A stretch of DNA of 64,000 nt from Akebia trifoliata (GCA_017979445.1 CM030714.1:39382308-39446307), one strand, 5' to 3'; counted from the stretch's first letter, positions 19,493 through 30,351 are shown. Notes: generated by a model not told the origin, from the letters alone. A program made the numbers and translations.

Positions 19493-22258
19493 CACCAGAT
19501 CAAAGCCATCCCTTCTACGCTACACCAGAAGGTCAAATTTATCAAGGATGGGCTGGTAATTACTCTTCATGGAGATGCTGAAATTATAGGGATCATAAAT
19601 AATACTGAGGCTAAGGATAAGCCGTTGCTTGAGATTCAACCAGAACAACAGGGAGTAGAGCTCAGTGGATTCGAATTTGAAAAGATATGCTCAGTCCAAT
19701 GGGATCAAGCCATGAAAGAGTATTTTCCAATGGAAAATACCTATAATTGTTGCATGGCCAATATATTCAAGAAAATGAGATTCTTCCCTGGTATGGGCTT
19801 AGGTCGCAAGCAGCAAGGCATTAAAGAAGCACCAATGATTAAAGAGGCCATCGGTACATTCGGACTAGGATATAAGCCTACTAAAGAGGATTGGGCCCAA
19901 TACTGGAAGATAAAACGGGATAAGGCCATCGCTAAAAGGCAAAGGCGTACCGCAGATCTCATTAAAATGAAGCCCTATCGAAAGACTCTCAATGGTTATT
20001 TTGTGAAAGAAGGAGAAGACTTCCGCTACTGTGGGTTCCCAGAGCCTTTCATTGATCACATCACAGGTACTCGTCTGCCGGGGTTTGAAATCTTCTTTGG
20101 CATGGAATGGCCCGAAGAGAAAGCAAGCATAGAAGTTAAGGAGAAGAAAGTTGAAGACTGGCAGCTTGATCTGGACTCCCTCAACATCGATCAGCTATTC
20201 ATTGAAGACCATAGTGTTTTAGTGTTGTCGGTTGAGAAAGGGATTCCAAATCCTCAGTCTGTAATCAAACCCGCTGTTGGGGTTCTATCAAATTATCATG
20301 TAATCAGTCCTGTGTTGCATGTCAAGGCTGGGTCTGTCGGTCCCATTAGTCCTGTTCAGTCTGACGTGCCAGTTGAGTCATTTATTTCTGTTGAGTCGAG
20401 TAAGTTAGTTGTTTCTGCTGAGTCTGTTGCTGCTAGGGAGTCTGTTTTTCCTACTGAGTCAAGTGAGTCTGTCAAATCTGCAATGAGTCCTGTTACCCCA
20501 TCTCTTTTCAATGAAATGAAAGAAATTTTTGATTACCCCGAGCGCAATAATAATTCAACTAATAATCTGGCTTCGGAGGGAGAGTCTTCTGACGAAGAAC
20601 CTCCCCCTGAAATAATCAAATTACTTAAACAAGAAGAGGAACGTCAAGCTCAACCTCTAATAGAGGAAGTAGAGGTTATCAACCTCGGAACAAAAGAAAG
20701 TCCTCAAGAAATTCGTATAGGGGTCACTTTATCTCCTGATGAACGCAAAGGGATAATAGATTTACTCAGAAAGTTCAAAGACGTGTTCGCGTGGTCTTAC
20801 GAGGATATGCCGGGAGTGAGCACAGATATTGTCCAACATCGGATTCCGTTGTATCCTGATGCTCGACCAATCAAACAGAAACTTCGACGTATGAAGCCGG
20901 AATGGGCTTTGAAAATCAAAGAAGAAGTTACGAAGCAGATTAACGCTGGATTTTTGGAAGTGGTAGAATACCCTGAGTGGATTGCCAATGTTGTCCCGGT
21001 GCCGAAAAAGGATGGAAAAGTTAGAATGTGTGTGGATTTTAGAGACTTAAACAAAGCAAGCCCAAAGGATAGTTTCCCTTTACCACACATAGATGTTCTA
21101 TTAGACAGTACAGCAGGACACGCGTTGTTGTCCTTCATGGATGGGTTTTCAGGGTACAATCAGATAAAGATGGATCCTCGAGATATGCAAAAGACGTCGT
21201 TCATCACACCGTGGGGGACCTTCTGCTACAAGGTCATGCCTTTTGGTTTGAAGAATGCTGGAGCTACCTATCAAAGAGCAGCCACGACTTTACTACATGA
21301 CATGATACACAAAGAGGTCGAAGTCTATGTAGATGATATGATAGTCAAATCCAAAGAACGACTAGGGCATGTTACTGCGTTAGAAAAATTTCTCACAAGG
21401 ATTCAAAAGTACCAACTCCGCCTCAACCCACAGAAATGTGTATTCGGAGTAACTTCTGGAAAGCTGTTGGGATTTGTAGTCAGTCAGAGAGGAATCGAAG
21501 TAGACCCTGTAAAGATTAAAGCTATCCAAGAGATGCCACCGCCCGAGACTGAAAAGCAGATTCGAGGTTTTCTGGGCAGAATCCAGTATGTTAGCAGGTT
21601 CATCGCTCAACTCACCAATGTCTGCGAACCTATTTTCAAGCTTCTCAAGAAGAATGAGCCAACAGTTTGGAATGAGCAATGTCAAAAGGCTTTCGACCAA
21701 GTCAAGGAGTATCTCTTAAATCCACCTATTTTGGTCCCACCTACACCGGGTGAGCCACTTCTTCTTTATCTGTCAGTCACAGAAGAAGCTATGGGATGCA
21801 TGCTTGCACAGTATGACAAAGATACTCGCAAAGAAAGGGCCATCTACTACATCAGTAAGAAGATGTTAGAATATGAACGAAAGTATTCATCCTTGGAGAA
21901 AACTTGCTTAGCATTGGTATGGGCTACTCAGAGACTCCGGCATTATATGCTGTCTCATTCAATTATCCTATTATCTCGGATGGATCCTCTCAAGTATCTT
22001 TTTGAGAAACCGGCGTTAACAGGGAGAACCGCACGATGGTTACTGTTGCTATCAGAGTTTGACATCACGCATGTTACGCAGAAATCCATCAAGGGGAGAG
22101 CTGTAGCAGAATACTTGGCAGATCACCCTGTAGTAGAAGGAATAAGGCCTGTCGATCAATTCCCAGATGAGAACATCTTGCACGTTAAGAAGAACCGCAG
22201 AACCAAACATGGCAGTTATACTTTGATGGAGCGGCCAATCAAAATGGGTATGGAATAG
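19493..22258 (+). CDS. Element B pol: G-patch-like segment, linker, reverse transcriptase, first RNase H
   Basis: Open for more than 900 codons. Order: tail of the protease region (KVKFIKDGLVITLHGDAEI); G-patch-like KMRFFPGMGLGRKQQGI (about 19770-19820); Ser/Glu linker to about 20690; RT with WSYEDMPGVS, RMCVDFRDLNKASPKDSFPL, LSFMDGFSGYNQIKMDP, VMPFGLKNAGATYQRA and intact catalytic VYVDDMIVKSK (about 21327); connection LGRIQYVSRFIAQL; RNase H with LLLYLSVTEEAMGCMLAQYD, where the first catalytic Asp is missing, as is usual when a second RNase H is present. After HV at about 22185 a one-base loss ends the true frame; the last 20 or so codons to 22258 are out of frame. The RT itself looks intact. 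Confidence 0.9.
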   Translation, partial: HQIKAIPSTLHQKVKFIKDGLVITLHGDAEIIGIINNTEAKDKPLLEIQPEQQGVELSGFEFEKICSVQWDQAMKEYFPMENTYNCCMANIFKKMRFFPGMGLGRKQQGIKEAPMIKEAIGTFGLGYKPTKEDWAQYWKIKRDKAIAKRQRRTADLIKMKPYRKTLNGYFVKEGEDFRYCGFPEPFIDHITGTRLPGFEIFFGMEWPEEKASIEVKEKKVEDWQLDLDSLNIDQLFIEDHSVLVLSVEKGIPNPQSVIKPAVGVLSNYHVISPVLHVKAGSVGPISPVQSDVPVESFISVESSKLVVSAESVAARESVFPTESSESVKSAMSPVTPSLFNEMKEIFDYPERNNNSTNNLASEGESSDEEPPPEIIKLLKQEEERQAQPLIEEVEVINLGTKESPQEIRIGVTLSPDERKGIIDLLRKFKDVFAWSYEDMPGVSTDIVQHRIPLYPDARPIKQKLRRMKPEWALKIKEEVTKQINAGFLEVVEYPEWIANVVPVPKKDGKVRMCVDFRDLNKASPKDSFPLPHIDVLLDSTAGHALLSFMDGFSGYNQIKMDPRDMQKTSFITPWGTFCYKVMPFGLKNAGATYQRAATTLLHDMIHKEVEVYVDDMIVKSKERLGHVTALEKFLTRIQKYQLRLNPQKCVFGVTSGKLLGFVVSQRGIEVDPVKIKAIQEMPPPETEKQIRGFLGRIQYVSRFIAQLTNVCEPIFKLLKKNEPTVWNEQCQKAFDQVKEYLLNPPILVPPTPGEPLLLYLSVTEEAMGCMLAQYDKDTRKERAIYYISKKMLEYERKYSSLEKTCLALVWATQRLRHYMLSHSIILLSRMDPLKYLFEKPALTGRTARWLLLLSEFDITHVTQKSIKGRAVAEYLADHPVVEGIRPVDQFPDENILHVKKNRRTKHGSYTLMERPIKMGME

Positions 22259-22740
22259 GGGCAGTCTTGTTATCTCCAGAAGGGTGCCATATTCCTATCG
22301 CTATTAAGTTAGCCTTTTCGAACACTAATAACACGGCTGAATATGAGGCGTGCATCGCAGGGCTCGAAGCTGCTTTGAACCTGGGCATTACAGAAATTGA
22401 GGTTTTCGGGGATTCGGCCTTGGTCATACATCAGTCATTGGAAGAATGGAAGACTAGGGATGAAAAGTTGAAACCCTATCATGAGTATTTGCTAAACTTA
22501 GTCAGTAAGTTTAAAGCTATCCTATTCCAGCACTTGTCAAGGGAGGATAACAAATTTGCTGACTCCTTAGCAACTTTATCTTCAATGATCCATTTGCCCC
22601 CTGGCATGGAATTAAGGCCAATCACGGTTGAAGTCAAAAATAAACCCGCGTACTGCCATCAGATCAACATTGCTACTCGACTACCCGATGGAAAGCCATG
22701 GTACACAGACATAAAGAAAGTGTTGGAAAAACAAGAATTC
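22190..22740 (+). pseudogene. Element B second (archaeal-type) RNase H
   Basis: In frame 1 from about 22190: WQLYFDGAANQNGYGIGAVL (first Asp), NTNNTAEYEACIAGLEAALN (Glu), IEVFGDSALVIHQS (Asp), and DNKFADSLATLSSM (last Asp). All four expected acidic positions are present, so this domain, not the gypsy RNase H, would degrade the RNA strand. It belongs to the pol polyprotein and is separated from RT only by the one-base frameshift. This domain is the marker of the Tat/Ogre branch. Confidence 0.85.
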
Positions 22741-23942
22741 CCGGAAGAAGCATCGAGGAAAGAACGACAGACCCTACTAAGATTAGCATCTCAATTTATC
22801 CTGTGCGCAGGAAGCTTATACAAAAGTCTTATGATGGGATTCACTTGTCGTGTGTTGATGAAGATCAAGCTGAACAGATAATGATTGAACTACATTCAGG
22901 AGAATGTGGCCCTCATATGAGTGGGAAAATGTTAGCCAAGAAGATTATGAGACAAGGATACTACTGGCCCACGATGGAAACAGATTGTCATCACATGGTC
23001 AAAACTTGTCATAAATGCCAAATACATGCGAACCTGATACATGTGTCACCATCTCAATTAGTGGGTCTGACTTCACCATGGCCATTCTCAGTCTGGGGAA
23101 TTGACATTATTGGTAAAATATCGCCTAAGGCATCAAACGGGCACGAATACATTCTGGTTGCCATCGATTATTTTACCAAATGGGTTGAAGCTGCCTCTTA
23201 TGCTGTCCTCACTGCGTCTCGAGTTGCAAAGTTTATTCAAACGAACATCATTAGTCGATATGGGGTACCTTCAGAGTTGATCTCTGATAACGGGTCACAC
23301 TTCAAAGCTGAGGTTATCAAATTGTGTTCAAAGTTTAAAATCTCACACCATAAATCATCTCCTTACCGACCTCAGACTAATGGAGCAGTCGAAGCAGCAA
23401 ATAAGAATATTAAGACTATCCTTAGGAAAATGTGTCAATCACATCGAGATTGGTCAGAAAAACTGCCATTTGCATTATGGGCATATCGAACCTCAATTCG
23501 ATCCTCCACCGGAGCTACTCCCTACTCCTTAGTGTATGGCATGGAAGCAGTCTTGCCAGTTGAAATGGAGATTCCATCTCTCAGGATTTTGTTAGAAAGT
23601 CAGTTGTCAGAAGCAGATTGGGTTCGCCAACGGTATGAAGAGTTGAATTTGATCGAGGAAAAACGACTGAGAGCGTTGTATCACGTGCAAGCTTATCAAA
23701 GAAGAGTCGCCCGTGCATTTGACAAGAAAATTAAGGCCCGTCACTTACAAATCGGGGATTTAGTACTCAAAGAGAACATGGCACCTATTTTTGATCCCAG
23801 GGGAAAGTTCAAACCAAATTGGGGAGGTCCATTCATCATCAAAGAAATATTACCAGGAAAAGCTGTCAGACTTCAAGATCACGATGGAATCGAGTTATCA
23901 GAACCCACCAACCTTGACCAAATCAAACGGTACTACATTTAA
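22741..23942 (+). pseudogene. Element B integrase
   Basis: The first part (ASRKERQTLLRLASQFILC) is in frame 1. A one-base loss at about 22826, absent from A, moves it to frame 3, which is open to TAA 23940-23942. HHCC finger: LHSGECGPH and TCHKCQIH. Catalytic core: WGIDIIG, SDNGSHF, GAVEAANK, with the last two acidic residues about 35 apart. C-terminal domain: NWGGPFIIKEILPGKAVRL (GPF motif), then the end at YYI with no chromodomain. It inserts the cDNA; the 5-bp GCAAT duplication is its footprint type. Confidence 0.9.
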
Positions 23943-24447
23943 GGAGGTCATCTTTGGCCGAATCAATTTCCTTGCTACCCAGTTCATTATCTTCTTTCTC
24001 AGCCCTTTGCAGCCCTTTCAAAAAAAAAAATGTGCCTTTTATTTCTTAGCCTGATCACCTAACCTAGGGGAGGGAAAGTTCGAACTACGTCTTGGTCTGA
24101 TCCCAAAATTCTGGGGTACGTAGGCAACCTGAGAAGTTACTTCAGGCCCGACCACATCAAAATAAAAAAAATCTATTTCCCCACACAAAAAAATCAAAAA
24201 ATCAAAAAAAATTCAAAAGAAAAATCAAAATGGGAAAGAAAATTTAAAGAAAAAGAAATAATGCCACACAAGGGGCATTTGGGTTTTTGAGCCTCAAAAT
24301 CCTTTTCTTTTTATACCCAGTCCTAAGCTTACCCATGAAAGTCCTCCTAAGTACCGTGTGAGAAGTCAAGGAAGATAGCAAAGCATGATTAGACAGCAAC
24401 TCCAGAAGTTCAGAAGAGAAGAAAAAGATAAAAAATGATGAAGCCTG
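23943..24447 (+). other. Element B 3' UTR with conserved block
   Basis: Block at about 24060-24160 (GGGGAGGGAAAGTTCGAACT, then GTACGTAGGCAACCTGAG) is conserved in A and C. CCTGAGAAGTTACTTCAGG at 24128 can form a 5-bp stem. A second conserved stretch is near 24290-24380 (TATACCCAGTCCTAAGCTTA). No ORF. Confidence 0.6.
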
Positions 24448-24660
24448 CTAAGTTGAAAACCCGAAAAGGGCGACTTAGGCAAAAATTAAGGCAAGCTCGC
24501 AAGGTTGAAAGGACAACTTTGACAACAATCAGAGCTAAGAAAAAAAGAAAAAGCTCGCTAGATCGAAAACCTGAAAAGGCGATTTAGGCAAAAGTTAGAG
24601 CAAGCTCGCTAGATTGAAAACCTGAAAAGGCGATCTAGGCAAAAATTAGAGCAATAAAGA
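24448..24660 (+). repeat. 3' UTR hairpin repeats of element B (4 units)
   Basis: Unit 1 (24448-24478): CTAAGT/ACTTAG outer stem, CCC-GAAAA-GGG inner. Unit 2 (near 24499) is shortened. Unit 3 (near 24557): CTAGAT with ATTTAG. Unit 4 (24609-24638): CTAGAT/ATCTAG, inner CCT-GAAA-AGG. Each is preceded by GCTCGC or CCTGC and followed by GGCAAAAATTA. Confidence 0.75.
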
Positions 24661-25446
24661 AAAATAAAAGAAAATCCCAAGCTGAGAGCGTCCAAGCTGA
24701 AACATCAGAAGTCCGAATAATCAAGTTCAATACTTAGCTTAAACCAGGCATAGACTCAGAAGCCACAAGTATCTTGTCTACGATCGATCTGAAAATGTTT
24801 ACTCCCCCAAGTGAACCAAGGGAGATAAGGGTGAATTCTATGATGAAACTCGAAAGGAAATAATTTTGTACTCTTGAGCCTGACTCAAAACCTTCAATAA
24901 AATTAATCAAAATTAAAAGTTGAGTCTTTATTGCGCTTGTGGTAATTAATTATTTCAAACCTTCATACAAGGGGCATTTTCTTTCTTTTTTAATGTAACT
25001 TTTCTCCCTTATACTAGGGGCATTTTTTTTTTTGCACGATGTGTTCAATTATTTTCAAGGTCATGTTCATTGTCAAACTAGGGACATTTTGTTGTTGGAG
25101 CAATGTTATTCCTAAAAACCTCAAACTTAAGGTTGCCCTCTTGATAACAGTTTTTTCGAAAAAAACTTTTGAGGTTCAAAAGAAATGAAAACTCATGTTT
25201 TAAATTCATAAAACTTTTTGATACATCCTTGAGGTTCAAACAAAAGCATTTTGGATCTCACATAGGAGATATGGCATTCTTTCGTTCTCCAGATTCTTTT
25301 TCAGATCCAATCATTCTTGGAATCGATCATTTCTCTTCCAGATTCAGTATCTTCCAGATTTATTCAATTCACTCTGATCAGTCTTTTTCAAATTCATTCA
25401 TTCCTTCCCAAAAGTCCTTCGTTCCTTTGCCAATTTTGCTCAGTCT
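24661..25446 (+). other. Element B distal 3' UTR, no gene
   Basis: Collinear with A 6901-7604. Contains TACTAGGGGCATTTTTTT at 25013 and repeated TTGAGGTTCAAA phrases (25171, 25229). The long open frame that begins at 25169 enters the tandem array and is not supported as a gene. Confidence 0.55.
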
Positions 25447-26357
25447 CCGCCAAGGATTAACTTGGATTTTGCTCAGTTGCCGCCAAGAGTTATCTTGGAT
25501 TTTGCTTAGTTGCCGCCAAGGGTTATCTTGGATTTTGCTCAGTCTCCGCCAAGGGTTAACTTGGATTTTGCTCAGTTGCCGCCAAGGGTTATCTTGGATT
25601 TTGCTCAGTTGCCGCCAAGGGTTATCTTGGATTTTGCTCAGTCTCCGCCAAGGGTTAACTTGGATTTTGCTCAGTTTCCGCCAAGGGTTATCTTGGATTT
25701 TGCTCAGTCTCCGCCGAGGGTTTTCTCGGAATTATGCTCAGATACCGCCGAGGGTTTTCTCGGAACTATGCTCAGATACCGCCGAGGGTTTTCTCGGAAT
25801 TTTGCTCAGATACCACCGAGGGTTTTCTCGGAACTATGCTCAGATACCGCCGAGGGTTTTCTCGGAACTATGCTCAGATACCGCCGAGGGTTTTCTCGGA
25901 ATTATGCTCAGATACCGCCGAGGGTTTTCTCGGAACTATGCTCAGATACCGCCGAGGGTTTTCTCGGAATTATGCTCAGATACCGCCGAGGGTTTTCTCG
26001 GAACTATGCTCAGATGCCGCCGAGGGTTTTCTCGGAATTATGCTCAGATACCGCCGAGGGTTTTCTCGGAACTATGCTCAGATGCCGCCGAGGGTTTTCT
26101 CGGAACTATGCTCAGATACTGCCGAGGGTTTTCTCGGAATTATGCTCAGATACCGCCGAGGGTTTTCTCGGAACTATGCTCAGATACCGCCGAGGGTTTT
26201 CTCGGAATTATGCTCAGATACCGCCGAGGGTTTTCTCGGAACTATGCTCAGATGCCGCCGAGGGTTTTCTCGGAATTATGCTCAGATACCGCCGAGGGTT
26301 TTCTCGGAACTATGCTCAGATGCCGCCGAGGGTTTTCTCGGAACTATGCTCAGATTA
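25447..26357 (+). repeat. Element B hairpin tandem array: 8 x 33 bp then 19 x 34 bp
   Basis: Eight 33-bp units contain CCAAGGGTTATCTTGG (or TTAAC), stem CCAAG/CTTGG; they switch at about 25711 to nineteen 34-bp units containing CCGAGGGTTTTCTCGG, stem CCGAG/CTCGG. Both stem arms change together at the switch. Within the 34-bp block GGAATT and GGAACT versions mostly alternate, indicating growth by 68-bp dimers. No unit length keeps frame, and stops are absent in all three frames, giving spurious overlapping ORFs. Position matches the arrays of A, C and F. Confidence 0.95.
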
Positions 26358-26720
26358 TATTCAAATTATGCTCAGTTTATATTCAGATTATGCTCAGTTT
26401 ATACTCAGATTATGCTAAATTTATGCTCAAGTTTTACTCAGTTTTACACAGTGCACACACTTGCACATTTGCACTTTTTAGTCAGGGAGAATTCTCTAAA
26501 ATTCAAGGATCTGACACCGTCAGTGAGAGTTTGCGCTCAAGGACCTGACAACCTTTTGATTCGGGGAGAGCTTTATTCTCAAGGATCCGAACACCCTGAC
26601 GAATTGCTGAATCAAGCTGCAAAATGAACTGTCACTAGCTTTGGCATTCGGATATCGCACTATCTACCAAAATAGATTTGCTATCTAGTTTGCTTCAACC
26701 CTCTGCCAAAGAGGGGCATC
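26358..26720 (+). other. Element B 3'-terminal segment and polypurine tract
   Basis: Starts with shorter TTATGCTCAGTTTAT repeats (to about 26430), then the conserved terminal segment (GTGCACACACTTGCACATTT, TTCAAGGATCTGACACCGTC). Ends AAAGAGGGGCATC; AAAGAGGGG (26708-26716) is the plus-strand primer tract abutting the LTR. Confidence 0.8.
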
Positions 26721-28505
26721 TGTAGACACCCCATTTTTGCATTCGCCTGATTAATCAACTCGTCAACCCGATCGCAAGGATTCCCAATGATGGATGTGTA
26801 TTCATTGCTTTATTTTGTTACCAGATTTGTTTCAGAAATCCAGATGAGGTATCTCGAACTGACAAAACCTTAGAAATCACGCTACGCTAGGAAAATACGA
26901 CCCCAAAACATAGAAATCATCATCTTGCAACCAAAAAGAAGCTTCACGATAAAAACCACTAAAAATTACCAAATTACCAAAATACCCCTAACATCAAAAC
27001 AACTCTAGAGCCTACATTACGCTTAGGAAAACTCTCTCGAACACATAAAATAACAAATCGGAACCAAATAAATCATTTCACCAATTTTAACAGAATCTGA
27101 CAAAATTACGAAAATGCCCCTCATAAAGTTCACAATCATTTCACATAAAAATTTTCATAAATGACACAAACCAACATTCTCATTGAATTCCTTACGAAAA
27201 ATCGATTCTAAAACATCCTAGAACATTAAAAACCGACTTAAAACGTGAAAAGTCCTCTCCGGGGGCAAAATGGTAATTTCACAATTTTCATAATTAAAAA
27301 ATTCGAAATTAATAAATAAAATATTAAATAATTAAATTTAAACATTAATGAAATTAATTTAAAATTTTGAACCTAAAAAATCGATCAATCGGGCTCTCAG
27401 GCAAAATCGTTGAGGGTTCGTGGGATATTTCTTTAAGGACCCCTCCATTTGGGGGTCCAAAGAATTAAAGAAATAATGGAGGGGCCTTCTCCAAAAATTT
27501 AAAGTAAATCAAGCAAGACTGAAGTCAAGGTATTAAAGTCAATCAAGTAAGACTGAAGTCAAAATTAAAGTCAATTAAGCAAGACTAAAGTCAAGATATT
27601 GAAAGTCAATCAATTAAGACTAAAGTCAAAACATTAAAAGTCAATCAAATAAGACCAAAAGTCATAATAGAATTATAATTGATTAATAACTCTATCTAAT
27701 AGAGTTCTAACTTAAAAACAATTCTACCTAAAACAATTTGAATTAAAACACAATTCTACCTAAAACAATTCTAATTAAAACACAATTCTACTTAAAACAA
27801 GTTAAATTAAAACACAACTCTAATTAAAAGATCTCTAATTAAACACTAACTCTATCCAAATCAACCCATAAAAACATCTATAAATAGAGGTGCTCACACC
27901 CTATTTTCGTATCAAATCATAAATCCTAAGAGAAGTAGGTCTAGAAGCCCCTACAGTCCCCCATAAACCCTAGTTTTGGAGTCCCAACTCCTTAGCTAAC
28001 ATCCCTCCTTCAATTTTAGTCTAGAAAACACCCAAAAGCCTTCTGAAAAACAAAAGCCTTCTAAAAACACTCCCAAATCCGCAACAAATTTGAAGAATTC
28101 AGATTCAAAAACAAGGAGATACCTTGCCTCGGAGATCCGAAGTCAAATCTGGAAACAGAACGAAGCAAGGGAGCACGGTACAAGGAGTTCTTTTTGTCAG
28201 ATCTGAGGGAACCAAGTCCTTGCCATCGGAAAGGTAAACTTTTTATTTATTTTCTTATCTAGGTTTTAGCAATGTAATTTGCTTGGGAATTTAGTAGAGA
28301 CCGACTTTGGCCGGGCGGGGTTGGTGCCTAACACCTTCCAACCCCGTAACTTGATCCCCGAATTTAGTTTTTTTTTTGTTTTAGATTAGTTTTTATCCGT
28401 TTAGAGTCATTGACCGGTTCCTAGACCGTAATAACTAGGTGGCGACTCCCAAACCTCAAGGGTCAAAAGCGGATCCGCGCACCCCGCGGATCGAGGGCGC
28501 TTTCA
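26721..28505 (+). repeat. Element B 3' LTR
   Basis: Same ends and order as the 5' LTR; TATA at 27879-27886; two-hairpin module at 28301-28347, where hairpin 1 reads CCGAC/GCCGG with one pair weakened. Followed by GCAAT (28506-28510) and then the right half of the F hairpin unit. Confidence 0.95.
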
Positions 28506-28510
28506 GCAAT

Positions 28511-29036
28511 CTAAGCAAAAATTAGTGCATCATCAAATGGGAGGAAAGTAACCATCAAGAAGAAAAATTCAGAAGAACGCTTGTGCAGAAATTGGGAAAT
28601 GTAGAACCATTCAAGCCACAACATTCGATGAAAACAATGTTGAAGTCGAAGAAACTCAGAAGTCATTTTGAACATTGTAAAATATTTAGGAGTATGTTTA
28701 CTTGTTCAAGTGTTCACCAAAGAAAAATGTAGAATCATCAACCAGTTTGAAGAGGAAGATTTTCTATTATAATATTTATCAAGATTTTTTAAGTTTAGCT
28801 CAAGCATTTTTCAAAAGAAATTCGAAAGAAAATGATCAATCTCTTATTGCACATATGATAATCTTAAGAGTCTAAAATTTAAAGGAATGTCAGTTCTTCT
28901 ATTTGTCATACATCAAAGTTCATATTTTTCAAGCGTAATCCACTCTATTAGTCTCATAGTCAAGTTTCAGTTAAAACCAACCTTGAAACTAAGGGTATTT
29001 TTGAAAGTCATTGAATTCCAAAGTTTTGTTCTTAAT
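28511..29036 (+). other. Element F 3' UTR, middle piece
   Basis: Continues the hairpin-repeat unit interrupted by B (CTAAGCAAAAATTAG) and then follows the distal 3' UTR only loosely (CTTATTGCACATATGATAATC near 28853). No coding signal. TTAAT at 29032-29036 is the left flank of E. Confidence 0.6.
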
Positions 29037-30351
29037 TGATAAGATCCCAATTATTCGATTTTGGGACCGTAATTACACTAAGATTACCATTGTATAAATG
29101 TTAGTTCCTTTAAATAATTGTAAAATTAAATTATTTATCCAAATTAATAGAGCTAATGAGATATTATTGCTAATTGTAAATAAATAAAGCGCACATGAAA
29201 GTTATCAAATCAAGAAATAAAGACACTTACAATGTGCGAGCAAAAAGGAAGCATCCAACAAAATCTCGATGAATTCGGCCGCCACGTCACCACTCCGCGG
29301 TGGCCCCTTAGTGCTCCGCGGTGATCTAGAGCCATCTTGCCTTGAGATTTGTATAGAAGTTTTCAAATGCTTCGGTGGTTGTAACTGAATGGGTCTTTCG
29401 AATCAAATCATCCAAAAAATTGACCTAATAAACCGATTACGAATGTTATAAATTATACGGTTGATTTCAAAGAAGGGGCCCCATCCTGGGTCCATCTTGA
29501 CCCTCTTCTTCTCCTTAATTTCTCTGTATTTTTCTTAGTTTTTCTTTTACAGAGAATGTTTTGTAGTAGTCAGAGGATCAAGAGTTGATTGTGTTAGTTT
29601 TTCCCCCATTAGTTCTTATTGTAATTCTTTGGAGAAGCCATCAAATAAGGAATCAAGTTGCATCTCTGTTTTACATTCTCTTCTTCATCTACTATCTTCT
29701 TTTACTTTCTTATTGCTACAATATAATCCTTGCAATGATCGGCTAAATCCTCCTTAAAGAGATCAAGGATGTCGGAGCAAGTTCATCCTACCTATGCTGT
29801 TTTAATTTTTTATTTCAGTTTTACATGTTAAATCTGTGAATCTCTTTATGATAAAATCATCTAACTCATGCTTCTAATTCAAGCTTTGATGAGTATTACT
29901 TAGATAAGTTCAAAAACACTCATGCTCTGTGATGAATGGAAGCATAAATCGGATAATGTTGTCTAAATCAGAGATCTTCATGGATACTCTTGGGTTACAA
30001 TTAATGGTAACAACGAATCATCTTCCGATCCACGAGCAATGACTTGCTATGTGGATTGAGTCAGTTTTAGAACGATTCAGCATTTTGGATGACTTGTAAT
30101 GGTAGACTTGAACTTTCTAAGGCCATTTTTTATTAGGTTAAATCTATATTTTCTATTGCTAATTTTCATTTTCTGATTTGCTACAATTCTATTTTATTTG
30201 TAAAACCAATCTGTTTTTAAACTCTGTTTTGGTTTTTAATTCGAATGAATATTTGAATCCCAACTGTCCCTGTGGAACGAATTCTATTTACCCAAAGTCC
30301 ATATTCATATCTCTATCTCTGCAATTTTTGCACAAAGTTTACATACGATCA
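29037..30351 (+). repeat. Element E 5' LTR
   Basis: TGATAAGATCCC to CATACGATCA. Contains GTCACCACTCCGCGGTGGCC at about 29286, a CCRCGG-centred inverted repeat (CCACTCCGCGGTGG). Visibly several percent diverged from the 3' copy, so E is older than B by this measure. Confidence 0.9.

Larger units (their letters stand above)
10163..28505 (+). mobile_element. Element B: 18.3 kb nearly complete Tat/Ogre retrotransposon
   Basis: Two LTRs (1793 and 1785 bp) flank a 14.8 kb internal region with PBS, leader, ORF1, gag, protease, G-patch/RT/RNase H, second RNase H, integrase, 3' UTR arrays and polypurine tract. Perfect GCAAT duplications lie at 10158-10162 and 28506-28510. I count about twenty substitutions between the LTRs by eye, near 1 percent, so the insertion is recent. 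Five frame breaks and two in-frame stops make it non-functional as written. It was inserted into the 3' UTR of F. Confidence 0.95.

Noticed and set aside
19770..19820. Host G-patch RNA-binding protein gene
   Set aside because: The G-patch-like segment is in frame with and between protease and RT in A and B, a known arrangement in this lineage.
20797..21700. Minus-strand open frames opposite the RT of B (and the same in A)
   Set aside because: Shadows of the pol coding strand; their residues follow from RT codons.
19493..23942. Integrated pararetrovirus
   Set aside because: LTRs, PBS, polypurine tract, integrase with DDE and target duplications show an LTR retrotransposon; no movement or coat protein is seen.
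25447..26357. Possible CRISPR-like array of regular 34-bp repeats
   Set aside because: Units are directly adjacent with no unique spacers, in a eukaryotic retrotransposon.
25169..26627. Three long overlapping plus-strand open frames (about 300-460 codons) of repeated RGFSRNYAQIPPRVF-type peptides
   Set aside because: They are the 33/34-bp tandem array read in three frames; the unit has no stop in any frame and 34 is not a multiple of 3.
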